Assembly (NCBI GenBank): GCA_963816535.1
Contig: CAWFKW010000003.1
Location: 1,426,001-1,490,000 of the forward strand
Length of the DNA stretch: 64,000 nt
Reading direction: 5' to 3'
From: CAWFKW01 sp963816535
GTDB lineage: Bacteria; Bacteroidota; Ignavibacteria; Tepidaquicellales; OLB5
Shown: piece after piece, positions 27,127 to 35,461 of the stretch
Layout of the letters: each line of letters opens with the position of its first letter
Position numbering within the stretch: the first letter of the stretch is position 1
The notes under the pieces: generated by a model
Database searches by the model: none
The model's input: the letters and a program-made list of their open reading frames with translations, nothing else
What the model was told of the DNA's origin: nothing
Made by a program: the position numbers and the translations under genes

Positions 27127-27996
27127 TTAATTAGGTGTATTTTGGTTTAGTTTTTCAAATTGCATTGGAGATAGGTACCCGAGAGTAGAATGTCTCCTCT
27201 GCCTGTTATAAAATACTTCGATATACTCAAATATTTTTTGTTTTGCTTCTTCTCTGGTTTTAAATCTTTCCCTGTAAACAAGTTCACGTTTCAAAGTACT
27301 AAAAAAAGATTCAGTCGGTGCATTATCATAACAGTTTCCTTTTGAACTCATGCTTTGTGTTATGTTATTCTCTTTGAGCATTTGTCTCAGTTTCATACTT
27401 ACATACTGAGAGCCCCTGTCTGAGTGTAATATCAGTTCTCCGGATGGTTTTCTTTGCATAAGAGCTTTATCCAACGTTTTGATTACAAGATTTTCATCCA
27501 TGCTTCTGTCAGTGTTCCAGCTTATCACAGCTCTTGACCACAGATCAAGCATCACAGATAAATACAGCCAGCCTTCACTGGTCCAGATGTAGGTTATATC
27601 TGTTGTCCATAATCTGTTCTTCTTCTCAGGATTAAACTGCATTGCTACCAGGTTATTGGCTACATGTAATTTGTGATTTGAGTTTGTTGTTACTCTAAAT
27701 CTTCTCTTTGTTCTTGCTGTAATACCTTGTTTTCTCATTAACCTGGCTATTCTGTTCTTGCTGCAGCTAAAGCCCTCACCTTTGAGCTCGGCTGTTATTC
27801 TCAAGCATCCGTAAACGCGTTTCCTTTGCTCGTAGATGCTTCTGATGCGCTCGATTAAGTATCGGTTATTCTTTTCACGACTACTTACCGGCCGTCTCAG
27901 CCACGCATAATAACCGCTTCTCGATACCTTCAGTACTTTGCTCATTAAATCAATGTGAAATATGTTTTGATTATCTTTCATAAATTTATATTTCAC
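27127..27996 (-). CDS. IS3-family transposase OrfB (DDE integrase domain)
   Basis: The 289-aa catalytic subunit has an HTH_21-type N-terminus (SRSGYYAWLRRP) and an rve integrase core with the DDE triad visible as TTDITYIW, HSDRGSQY and NAPTESFF, followed by the family end YNRQRRHSTLGYLSP. It overlaps orfA by GTGA and can begin at GTG 27996, but it is probably made mainly as an OrfAB fusion by -1 frameshifting at 28028-28035, since its frame stays open back to that site. The stop codon lies inside the left inverted repeat, 27 bases from the element's end. Confidence 0.93.
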   Translation of the reverse strand: MKYKFMKDNQNIFHIDLMSKVLKVSRSGYYAWLRRPVSSREKNNRYLIERIRSIYEQRKRVYGCLRITAELKGEGFSCSKNRIARLMRKQGITARTKRRFRVTTNSNHKLHVANNLVAMQFNPEKKNRLWTTDITYIWTSEGWLYLSVMLDLWSRAVISWNTDRSMDENLVIKTLDKALMQRKPSGELILHSDRGSQYVSMKLRQMLKENNITQSMSSKGNCYDNAPTESFFSTLKRELVYRERFKTREEAKQKIFEYIEVFYNRQRRHSTLGYLSPMQFEKLNQNTPN

Positions 27997-28301
27997 TTCT
28001 CGTTGATTTGAGAAAAGTACCCGATCGCTTTTTTTAAAATATCTCGCTCCTCCCGGAGCTTCTTTATCTCCCGCAATGCTCGTTTATACTCCACCATATC
28101 AACAACAGTTTCGCCAACAGTTTCGCCAACAGTTTTGTTATTTTCCATCAAATACTTTTTCTTCCATAGCTGTAAGGTATTATCGGCTATCCCCAAATCT
28201 CTTGCAACAGAACTTAAACTCTGATTCCCTTCCAATACCATCTTTACTGCCGAGATCTTAAACTCTTTGTCAAAACTCTTTCTTTTTCTCTTTTCTTCCA
28301 T
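27993..28301 (-). CDS. IS3-family OrfA, helix-turn-helix DNA-binding subunit
   Basis: I choose ATG 28301, giving 102 aa (MEEKRKRKSFDKEF), because AAAGGA lies upstream; a longer reading to 28352 only translates the palindrome near the IS end. The protein is a Tnp_1/IS911-type HTH (SLSSVARDLGIADNTLQLWKKKY) followed by a leucine-rich helix (YKRALREIKKLREERDILKK) used for multimerisation. A 12-base tandem triplication yields the run TVGETVGETV between the two parts. It recognises the terminal repeats and, alone, usually represses transposition. Confidence 0.9.
   Translation of the reverse strand: MEEKRKRKSFDKEFKISAVKMVLEGNQSLSSVARDLGIADNTLQLWKKKYLMENNKTVGETVGETVVDMVEYKRALREIKKLREERDILKKAIGYFSQINEK
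28028..28035 (-). promoter_or_regulatory. A7G programmed -1 frameshift site in the IS
   Basis: On the minus strand orfA reads TTA AAA AAA GCG. Slipping back one base enters the orfB frame, which is open from there through SDRVLFSNQREVK into OrfB. A-run heptamers in this position are the standard OrfAB fusion signal of the IS3 family. Confidence 0.75.
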
Positions 28302-28325
28302 TGGTGTTATTCCTTTCTTCTGCCT

Positions 28326-28342
28326 GCCTACTGCAGGTAGGC
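28326..28342 (-). other. Hairpin between IS end and orfA
   Basis: GCCTAC and GTAGGC form a perfect 6-bp stem with loop TGCAG, between the right inverted repeat and the orfA ribosome site. In other IS elements such hairpins form only in transcripts entering from outside and hide the start site. It also resembles the genome's dispersed CCTGCCTG palindromes. Confidence 0.4.
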
Positions 28343-28387
28343 GAATATACACCTTAACTTTCTGTCTACAAAATCGGGGTCAGGTCA

Positions 28388-29773
28388 AACCTGTACAGGT
28401 ACCCCGGGCAAGGATATTTTGAACCAACAGGTTTTGCAATAGATACCTCCGGGAATGCATACGTGATTGCTGAATACGGACCGACCTATACTGACCCCTT
28501 AAACGGACTTATAGTAAAATTTAACAACTTAAACGGCAGCGCAGTTTGGGTAAGAACATATACAGGACTCACGGGCGCAAGCTATTTTTTTGATGTGAAG
28601 ATTGACAGGCAAAACAACATATATGTTGCCGGAGTTTGTGATACAGCACACCTGCTGATACGGTATAACGTGAACGGTGATACTCTTTGGGTAAGAAGGT
28701 ACTACCCGCCATCAACAAGCGAAGTAATATATGGCTGCAATTTTGATGATTCACTGAACATTGTTTTTACGGGGGTCAGAAGACATTATTATGGGCTCGG
28801 GAGCTACGATTCTGTGCTTGCAGGAAAATATACACAGGGAGGGACATTAAGATGGGAAAACACATATGCAAACGGTTATACGACAAACGTGGGGAAAAAA
28901 ATAGTAACAGACCAGAATGGAAGCCTTTATATCGGCGGCGCTACTGCTATTTCAGGCTTCCCGGTGTTTCTCACTATGAAATTTGACAGAAATGGAGTTA
29001 TGCAGTGGGCAAAAATTTATGATGCGCCGGGGAACGGTGATAATAATTTAAGAGGTATTGCGATGGATAGAATTAACAATACTTTGTTTGTTACCGGAAG
29101 CAGCCAAATGAGCGGAACCACTGATTTCGGAATTACAATCAAATATGATGCTTTAAATGGTGATTCGATTTGGGTTGTAAAGTATGGTACGAATAATTTC
29201 ATAAGCGGGTTCGGAGATATTAGATTGGATATTTTAGGTAATGCTTATGTAACAGGTGGAACAGGCCCTTACAATTCAACAGGAGATGTTCTCACAATTA
29301 AGTATTCCCCGCAGGGAAGTCAAGTCTGGTTGACTACTTTTAATGGTCCATACAATGGCGCCGATGGGGCATACTCACTAAGTTTAGATAGCGCAAACAA
29401 TGTCTATGTCATGGGTGCAAGCCAAAGCGCATCACAGATATTTGACTACATTGTCATTAAATATAATCAGATCTCCGGGATTAAACCGATAAGCAATGAA
29501 ATCCCCAAAGTATTTAGTTTAGGACAAAATTATCCAAACCCCTTTAATCCTTCAACTGTTTTGAAGTTTCAGGTTGCAAGTTATAAACCGGTAAAGATTA
29601 CCATTTACGATATTCTTGGGCATGAAATAGAAACTTTGGTAAACCGCAATCTTCAGCCCGGGACCTATGAAATCAACTGGAACGCAGCAAATTATGCAAG
29701 CGGAGTTTACTTTTATCAGATGATTGTGGACGGAAACATAATCGATACCAAAAAACTTGCGCTGATAAAGTAA
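28388..29773 (+). pseudogene. 3' fragment of propeller protein copy 3 with T9SS tail
   Basis: This is the remainder of the interrupted gene, from the second AAC duplication on. It could be translated from GTG 28463 as a 436-aa protein without signal peptide. It contains several SBBP-like repeats (IKYDALNGDSIWVVKYGT, IKYSPQGSQVWLTTF) and a complete T9SS sorting tail, FSLGQNYPNPFNPSTVLKF to KKLALIK. The tail differs from copies 1 and 2 except for the last 41 coding bases, which are identical in all three. Without a signal peptide the fragment would stay in the cytoplasm. Confidence 0.85.
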
Positions 29774-29780
29774 GTAGATA

Positions 29781-30003
29781 ATTCGTGGCACGACTTCACC
29801 TCGTGCCTACGAATTAAAACAAATACATAACGACATTCGTGCCACGACTGGGAGTCGTAGGCACGATAAACGCTATTCGTGGCACGACTTCACCTCGTGC
29901 CTACGAATTAAAACAAATACATAACGACATTCGTGCCACGACTGGGAGTCGTAGGCACGATAAACGCTATTCGTGGCACGACTCCCAGTCGTGCCTACGA
30001 ATT
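29781..30003. repeat. REP/REPIN palindrome array, 94-bp period
   Basis: Five palindromes of 33-35 bases lie at 29781-29815, 29835-29867, 29875-29909, 29929-29961 and 29969-30003. Each has arms like ATTCGTGGCACGA and TCGTGCCTACGAAT, alternating in orientation, and spacers (TAAAACAAATACATAACGAC and TAAACGCT) repeat exactly, so the tandem period is 94 bases. The array starts just after the propeller gene and precedes the RAYT gene, which is expected to recognise such hairpins. Confidence 0.9.
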
Positions 30004-30124
30004 AAAAACAAATCATAAGATGTCCGTGCTTTACGAATCAACCTTTCCGGAACTTCACGAATTTCGTTTCTAATCCTTAAAATATTTAACATATTTGCTA
30101 TACTAACTGGTTAATTCCGGAATA

Positions 30125-30697
30125 ATGGTAATACTACCTCAAAACATATATCACATTTACAATAGGGGTAATGATAAACAGTTCATTTACTTTAATAATG
30201 AAAATTATCAGTTTTTCTTGAGGAAGTTGAAAACTCACTTAGCTCCATGTTCCGAAATTCTCTGTTACTGCCTGATGCCCAACCACTTTCATTTAATGAT
30301 ATACACTCCGCCGGATTTTGACGCGCACAAGTTCTCGAATAATTTCAAAATTATGATCAGTTCATATACAAGGGCTGTAAACAATCAGGAAAAAAGAACA
30401 GGCTCCCTGTTTCAACAAAACAGCAAAGCAAAATGCTTGTCAGGCGATGTAAATTCTGAAGGGTACCCGCAGATTTGTTTCAATTACATTCATCAAAATC
30501 CTTTGAGAGCTGAATTGGTTGATAAAATTGAAGATTGGGAATATTCATCCTTTAAGGATTATGCAGGTTTTAGAAAAGGGACGTTGTGCAGTCAGCAATT
30601 AACTGCTGAATTGCTGGGCTTACCTCGCGATCCCAAAGAACTATACGAACTTTCTTATTCATTGGTTGACAGTGGCGTTTTGGAAAGTTTATATTAA
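30125..30697 (+). CDS. REP-associated tyrosine transposase (RAYT, Y1 HUH family)
   Basis: The 190-aa protein opens with the RAYT signature YHIYNRGNDKQ, carries the HUH metal-binding pair His54 and His56 in CLMPNHFHLMIY, and has the likely nucleophile Tyr121 in FNYIHQNPLRAEL, in the usual order for Y1 transposases. RAYTs are single-copy, domesticated-looking relatives of IS200/IS605 TnpA that nick and spread REP hairpins. REP arrays lie on both sides (29781-30003 and 30722-30884), and a further copy is at 42961. It has its own ATG and no accessory tnpB. Confidence 0.93.
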   Translation: MVILPQNIYHIYNRGNDKQFIYFNNENYQFFLRKLKTHLAPCSEILCYCLMPNHFHLMIYTPPDFDAHKFSNNFKIMISSYTRAVNNQEKRTGSLFQQNSKAKCLSGDVNSEGYPQICFNYIHQNPLRAELVDKIEDWEYSSFKDYAGFRKGTLCSQQLTAELLGLPRDPKELYELSYSLVDSGVLESLY

Positions 30698-30721
30698 TCC
30701 ATAAGCCAAATCAAACAAAAG

Positions 30722-30884
30722 ACATTCGTGCCACGACAACATTATTCGTGGCACAACACTATTCGTGGCAGGACTTACGCTCGCCTGCCCGTTTACCCGC
30801 CTTTGGCGGGCCTTTGGAGGGTAACTACGAATTAAAACAAATACAAAAGACATTCGTGCCACGACCGGGAGTCGTAGGCACGAT
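30722..30884. repeat. Degenerate REP cluster downstream of the RAYT gene
   Basis: Partial or altered REP copies begin at 30724, 30745 and 30762, and a complete one lies at 30852-30884 (ATTCGTGCC..GGCACGAT). The copy that starts at 30762 is interrupted before its TACGAATT end by a GC-rich segment at about 30790-30824, the CCCGCC element. Confidence 0.8.
30790..30824. repeat. CCCGCC/GGCGGG repeat nested in a REP copy
   Basis: GTTTACCCGCC-TTTGGCGGGCC-TTTGGAGGGTAA occurs here and, on the opposite strand, at 42868-42915; a shorter relative (TTTACCCGCCTCTGGAGGG) is at 35301-35320. It forms CCCGCC/GGCGGG and can be read as an insertion that split the palindrome end of a REP. Confidence 0.6.
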
Positions 30885-30945
30885 AAACACTATTCGTTTA
30901 GAACGGGGCAATCTGACGATTTAACGTTAATTACTCAATTGTAGC

Positions 30946-30974
30946 TTGACAATTCAGAAAACGAAAATTATATT
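30946..30974 (+). promoter_or_regulatory. Consensus-like promoter TTGACA-N17-TATATT
   Basis: TTGACA at 30946-30951 and TATATT at 30969-30974 are exactly 17 bases apart, so transcription should begin near 30981. The overlapping TATATTTA also approximates the Bacteroidota -7 element. It drives the structured leader and then the PorU-like gene. Confidence 0.6.
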
Positions 30975-30980
30975 TACCCA

Positions 30981-31127
30981 TACAAATCAATAAAGGAGAG
31001 CAAACCATAGAAGACTGTTAAAGATTTCAATAATTTTTACTAACTAAATCTTTAACTATGTTGTATATATCTATAAATTCATAGAGACCGAAAATGCTGG
31101 CCGGTGCGGCGCATTTCGGTTTTTTTG
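30981..31127 (+). ncRNA. Candidate structured leader RNA / attenuator
   Basis: Between the promoter and the PorU-like gene lie about 147 transcribed bases with two hairpins. The first is a perfect 11-bp stem, GTTAAAGATTT (31017-31027) with AAATCTTTAAC (31046-31056). The second is a full intrinsic terminator at 31087-31127. The transcript would end before the gene unless the terminator is bypassed, so this is either an independent small RNA or a cis-acting attenuator. No known riboswitch motif was recognised. Confidence 0.5.
31087..31127 (+). terminator. Strong rho-independent terminator upstream of the PorU-like gene
   Basis: ACCGAAAATGC (31087-31097) pairs with GCATTTCGGT (31111-31120) with one bulged A, continued by GCCG/CGGC around a GTG loop, and is followed by seven T. 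It lies 27 bases before the ATG of the next gene. Confidence 0.8.
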
Positions 31128-31153
31128 TTTATTGAACCTTAAAATATACAACT

Positions 31154-34100
31154 ATGTTTTCTATAACCAGGTCCACGCTTGCTATGCTCGTCTTGCTGCC
31201 GGCTCTGCAGTTGCACAGCCAGACGAAAAATTCCGCTTCAAAAGAAGTTCCGGATTACAGGATACTCGCCTCCAATGAATCGTTCATCGAGCTTGAATAC
31301 TATCCGCATTACACCGCGGGCGAAACCATTACCGTTAACGGCGCGCAGTATACCACAATCGATTTTGATAATTCCGAGACCTCAAACCCAACTGAGGCTT
31401 CGCACCCGGAGCTGAAGCGCCGCGTATTCTCAGTATTTCTTCCCGGGATGGAAAACAATATTGCGGCAGTCGTAGATTATGACGCGGCTGATATAAACAG
31501 TTTCCGCCTCGCGCCAGCGCCGGGATATTACATGAAGGACACGCGCAAAAAAGGTTTTGATAATATTGAAGCAAGATACAGCGTTAACCCAGCATATTAT
31601 TCCGAAAATTCATTTTCCCCGCAAAAGCCCGTTGAACTGGCAGGCATCCAGGAAACAAGAGACCTGGTTACAGGCGTTCTGAGAATTTACCCCTACATGT
31701 ACAACCCCGCATCTTCAACGCTCAGAAAATATACACGGATAAGGATACGAATCACATTTGGCTCAAAGCCGGCATTTCTCAACAAGCCGCGCCCAAAGGA
31801 AGAAATAGCTTTGCTGAAGGGGGCGGGGATAAATTCCGGTTCCGCGCTTAACTGGACCAATCCGCGCTACAGCTTCCGCGCCTCAAAACAGGTTTTCAAC
31901 AGCGTGATGGCAGCCGGCGACTGGTATAAGGTAGAAATAACCGATAACGGAAGCGGCTCAAGCGAGGGTATTTATAAGATAACAAAATCGTTCCTTCAGT
32001 CGTATGGTATCGATGTGAGCGCCATCGACCCGCGCACGATAAAAATGTACGGCAACGGCGGCCAAATGCTGCCCGATAGCATTTATCCCCAAAGGCCCGT
32101 CGACCTGCAGCCCATACCAATTTACATTTTCGGTGAAACGGACGGCCACTTCGACCAGCAGGATTACATATTGTTCTACGCAGGGAGCGTTAATAACTGG
32201 ACCTACAACTACAACTCTAATACATATTCGCACCATTTAAATCCTTATAGTTCATCAAATTTCTACTGGATCTGCCTTAACACTCCCGGACCCGGCTTAA
32301 GGATGCAGACTGTATCGTCTGAAAATAACCCGAATCCGCAGGTCATCAGTTCGTTCAAAGAAAGGGTTTTCTACGAGCCGGAGATCAACAACCTGCTGAA
32401 TGAAGGCAACCTGTGGCTTAGCGAAGTTCACAGCGCTAACGATCCGTTCACATGGAACAAAACCATGACGGGCCTTCAGGCAAACTCTGATATTTATTAC
32501 AGCATACGTGCGGCCGCGCGCGTTGTTGACCCGGGCGGTTGCCCATATTATGTGAATTTTCTTTTCAAAGACGCGGCAAGCTCCGTATCCGACTATGTGC
32601 TGCATCTCACATGCGTATCCCCCGCATTTGAAAACTGGATAAGCGCGGCGGTTGGAAGCTTTACAATAAACGCATCGCAGAAAATTCCGCCGAATTCCGA
32701 GCAGGCGCAGCTGCAGGCAATATTCAGCACAAACGCCCCGGACGGCGAAGGTTACCTTGACTGGATGGAAATCCAGTATATGAGAAGGCTGAACAGCGCC
32801 GCAAACGATATACTCGAATTTGATTCGCCAAATACAAACGGGCCGGTTGAATACAACGTATCATCTTTTTCAGGGGACAGCGTTAAAGTATTTGACGTGA
32901 CAAACCATAACGGCGTGAAGATCATTCTGCCGCTGCAGCGCTCAGCCAATAATGTGCAATTCCAGAAAACGCAGTCATCAGGCAGCCTGAGCAGGTTTGT
33001 GGCAATGGGTCCAACCGGATTTAAGACCCCAGCTTCTATATCGGGCAGAGCGGCCAACCAAAACCTGCACGGCATAGCCGATGGCTCGGCATTTGTTATT
33101 ATCACTCATCCGGACCTGATTCCGGCCGCAAACCGCATTAAAGCAAACCGGGAGGCCGGCGGCCCGGGCGATTTGAACTATCTTAAGACCTCCATTTTTA
33201 CCTGCGACCAGATATATAACGAGTTTTCAGGCGGAGTTCTTGACCCTGTGGCAATAAGGGATTTCCTAAAATATGCGTACGATAACTGGCAGAATAAACC
33301 TGTTTTTGTTTTATTGCTTGGCGACGGCGATATCGATTACAAACACATTATTTCCCAGAACAAAAATTGGGTTCCGCCCTACGAAGTAACCGACCAGCAG
33401 ATAGACCAGGTCTTTACTTACGTAACAGACGACTTTTATTCAAATATTTCAGGCGACGAGATACCGAACAGTCCCCCCGATATTGCCCTGGGCAGGATAA
33501 CTGCGCGCTCTTTAGATGAAGCAAATAAATATCTTGATAAGGAAGATTGTTACCTTGACCCTTCAAACAACGGTTACTGGAAGAACAGGATAGTATTTGT
33601 AGCCGACGACGCTCATACATCAGAAGGCTGCGAAAGCAACCAGCATATTCCCGCCGCAGAAGAGCTCTCGGCGCTATACACGCCCGAATATCTTGAACAG
33701 GAAAAAATTTACCTGCCTTTATACCCGACTGTTATAACATCGCAGGGAAGACGCAAGCCCGACGTTAACGCCGATATCCTGAAGAAATGGAACGAAGGCT
33801 GTATAGGTATTCATTATATAGGCCACGGCAGCCCTGACGTGTGGGCGCACGAATACATTCTTGAAAAAGACGTAGCCATAAGCCAGCTGCATAATGTCTG
33901 CAAATATCCGTTTGTAAGCATTGCAAGCTGCGACATGTCTAAGTTTGATAGTCCGCTTGGGCAATGCGCCGCCGAAGAGTTCGTGATGTCGCCGCTCAAA
34001 GGCACCATCGGAACGCTTGCGGCCTCAAGGCCCGTTTACGCGGGGGATAACCAGATATTAATGAGGGATTTCTTTCACAACCTGTACCAGCAAAGAGATA

Positions 34101-35266
34101 CGCTCCTTCTTCAGGAAAGGTTCGGCGCTGCGGATTTTCAAACCAAGCAGGCGCACTACGACGTTAACGCGCTTAAATATATCCTGCTCTGCGACCCGAC
34201 AATAAGAATCCAGCTTCCGAGGTATCAATCAAAAATTGACAGCATATCCGGACTCTCAGCCGACACTATGAGGGCTTTAAGCCGCATAAATATTTACGGC
34301 TCGATAATATATCCGGATTCATCTCTTTGGCAGACGTATAACGGCGCTATAGACATGAAGGTTTTTGATGTTCCGAATTTTATCTCAATAACCGATGAAT
34401 GCGCGACATATAATTTCACTCTGCACGGGGGCCTCATTTATTCCGGCTCGCAGAATATCCGTAACGGTAAATGGAAGATCGAATATGTTGTTCCGCGCGA
34501 TATTTCTTACCAGAACCGAAACGGAAAGATGACCGATTATTTTTACAGCTCCCAGGCTGACGGGGCAGGTATATATAAGAATTTTATAATCGGCGGAGTC
34601 GACCCCAACGCGGCGGTAGATACTACCGGCCCGCAAATAAGCCTGTACCTGAACTCAAGGAATTTTCACAGCGGCGACCCTGTAAATAACGACTTCACAC
34701 TTATAGCCGACCTCTCCGATGAATCGGGTATCAACACAACCGGCACAATCGGGCACAAAATTGAAGCGGAGCTGGATAACGACGTGAAAAACAAATTCGA
34801 CCTGTCATCATTTTATAATTCGGATACAACTTACAAAACAGGCAGTCTCACATACGACTTCAAAGGCATTGCAGACGGGAAACACAATATCCTGTTCACT
34901 GCCTATGATACGTATAACAACGGAACAACTAAGAATATTGATTTTAACGTTATGTCTGCCGCCCCGCTGCAAATTGTGAACGTCTATAACTTCCCAAATC
35001 CTTTCAGGGATAAGACAGTTTTCACATTTCAGCATAATTACCCCGGGCTGATTAACGTTAAAATTAAAATTTATACGGTTTCGGGAAGGCTGATAAAACA
35101 ACTGAGTAAAAACAACGTGCCCGATAAATTTGTGGAAGTTGAATGGAACGGGGCGGATGAAGACGGCGACGCCATCGCAAACGGAGTTTACTTATATGCG
35201 CTGTCTGTTACTTCTGCGGACGGAACCTCGCGGACAACCATAGGAAAGATGGCGGCTCTTAAATGA
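31154..35266 (+). CDS. porU: Gingipain-fold (C25) T9SS sortase, PorU-like
   Basis: The 1370-aa secreted protein has a signal peptide (about 1-23), a long beta-rich N-terminal region, and a peptidase C25 domain (about residues 640-1010) with FVLLLGDGDIDY, catalytic His891 in HYIGHGSPD and Cys926 in SIASCDMSKFD. The C-terminus is a FlgD/T9SS-type Ig module (NFPNPFRDKTVFTF to GVYLYALSV). Size and order match PorU, which cleaves sorting tails of T9SS cargo such as the propeller proteins upstream. A secreted gingipain-like protease is the alternative. The leader with internal terminator suggests regulated expression, and a large hairpin terminates it at 35274-35400. Confidence 0.8.
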   Translation: MFSITRSTLAMLVLLPALQLHSQTKNSASKEVPDYRILASNESFIELEYYPHYTAGETITVNGAQYTTIDFDNSETSNPTEASHPELKRRVFSVFLPGMENNIAAVVDYDAADINSFRLAPAPGYYMKDTRKKGFDNIEARYSVNPAYYSENSFSPQKPVELAGIQETRDLVTGVLRIYPYMYNPASSTLRKYTRIRIRITFGSKPAFLNKPRPKEEIALLKGAGINSGSALNWTNPRYSFRASKQVFNSVMAAGDWYKVEITDNGSGSSEGIYKITKSFLQSYGIDVSAIDPRTIKMYGNGGQMLPDSIYPQRPVDLQPIPIYIFGETDGHFDQQDYILFYAGSVNNWTYNYNSNTYSHHLNPYSSSNFYWICLNTPGPGLRMQTVSSENNPNPQVISSFKERVFYEPEINNLLNEGNLWLSEVHSANDPFTWNKTMTGLQANSDIYYSIRAAARVVDPGGCPYYVNFLFKDAASSVSDYVLHLTCVSPAFENWISAAVGSFTINASQKIPPNSEQAQLQAIFSTNAPDGEGYLDWMEIQYMRRLNSAANDILEFDSPNTNGPVEYNVSSFSGDSVKVFDVTNHNGVKIILPLQRSANNVQFQKTQSSGSLSRFVAMGPTGFKTPASISGRAANQNLHGIADGSAFVIITHPDLIPAANRIKANREAGGPGDLNYLKTSIFTCDQIYNEFSGGVLDPVAIRDFLKYAYDNWQNKPVFVLLLGDGDIDYKHIISQNKNWVPPYEVTDQQIDQVFTYVTDDFYSNISGDEIPNSPPDIALGRITARSLDEANKYLDKEDCYLDPSNNGYWKNRIVFVADDAHTSEGCESNQHIPAAEELSALYTPEYLEQEKIYLPLYPTVITSQGRRKPDVNADILKKWNEGCIGIHYIGHGSPDVWAHEYILEKDVAISQLHNVCKYPFVSIASCDMSKFDSPLGQCAAEEFVMSPLKGTIGTLAASRPVYAGDNQILMRDFFHNLYQQRDTLLLQERFGAADFQTKQAHYDVNALKYILLCDPTIRIQLPRYQSKIDSISGLSADTMRALSRINIYGSIIYPDSSLWQTYNGAIDMKVFDVPNFISITDECATYNFTLHGGLIYSGSQNIRNGKWKIEYVVPRDISYQNRNGKMTDYFYSSQADGAGIYKNFIIGGVDPNAAVDTTGPQISLYLNSRNFHSGDPVNNDFTLIADLSDESGINTTGTIGHKIEAELDNDVKNKFDLSSFYNSDTTYKTGSLTYDFKGIADGKHNILFTAYDTYNNGTTKNIDFNVMSAAPLQIVNVYNFPNPFRDKTVFTFQHNYPGLINVKIKIYTVSGRLIKQLSKNNVPDKFVEVEWNGADEDGDAIANGVYLYALSVTSADGTSRTTIGKMAALK

Positions 35267-35273
35267 AAACTAT

Positions 35274-35400
35274 AAACACACCCCCTTGCGCACCTGCCTG
35301 TTTTACCCGCCTCTGGAGGGCAGCAGGCAGGCCATTGGCGCGCTTCTCCCAAACGTGCATCCTTTTTACAGGCAACTAACACGCTTACGGGGGTGTGTTT
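35274..35400 (+). terminator. Terminator hairpin with a repeat nested in its loop
   Basis: AAACACACCCCC (35274-35285) pairs perfectly with GGGGGTGTGTTT (35389-35400), followed by AATTTT. The 103-base loop holds its own palindrome, CCTGCCTG (35293-35300) with CAGGCAGG (35324-35331), around a CCCGCC-type segment. It looks like an ordinary terminator whose loop received a repeat element. Confidence 0.6.
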
Positions 35401-35461
35401 AATTTTATCAATTGAATGTATTTTTATCTTTGGCTAATTTGCATAATATAACATTATTATT

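Larger units (their letters stand above)
27100..28387 (-). mobile_element. IS3-family insertion sequence, complete (1288 bp)
   Basis: The element is bounded by imperfect 41-bp inverted repeats beginning TG and sharing CCCCGA, GACA and GGTGTAT in register (25 of 41 positions match by eye). It is flanked by a 3-bp target duplication AAC (27097-27099 and 28388-28390). It holds orfA and orfB overlapping in the -1 arrangement with an A7G slippery run. Ends were fixed by two independent signs: the repeat alignment and the exact in-frame restoration of the interrupted propeller gene. It looks intact and recently inserted. Confidence 0.85.

Noticed and set aside
28302..28352. N-terminal extension of IS3 OrfA (MYIRLPAVGRQKKGITP)
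   Set aside because: It only translates the palindrome close to the IS end and precedes a well-placed ATG with AAAGGA upstream.
29781..30003. CRISPR array
   Set aside because: The 94-bp unit contains two palindromes, the spacers are repeated exactly, no Cas gene is near, and a RAYT gene accounts for it.
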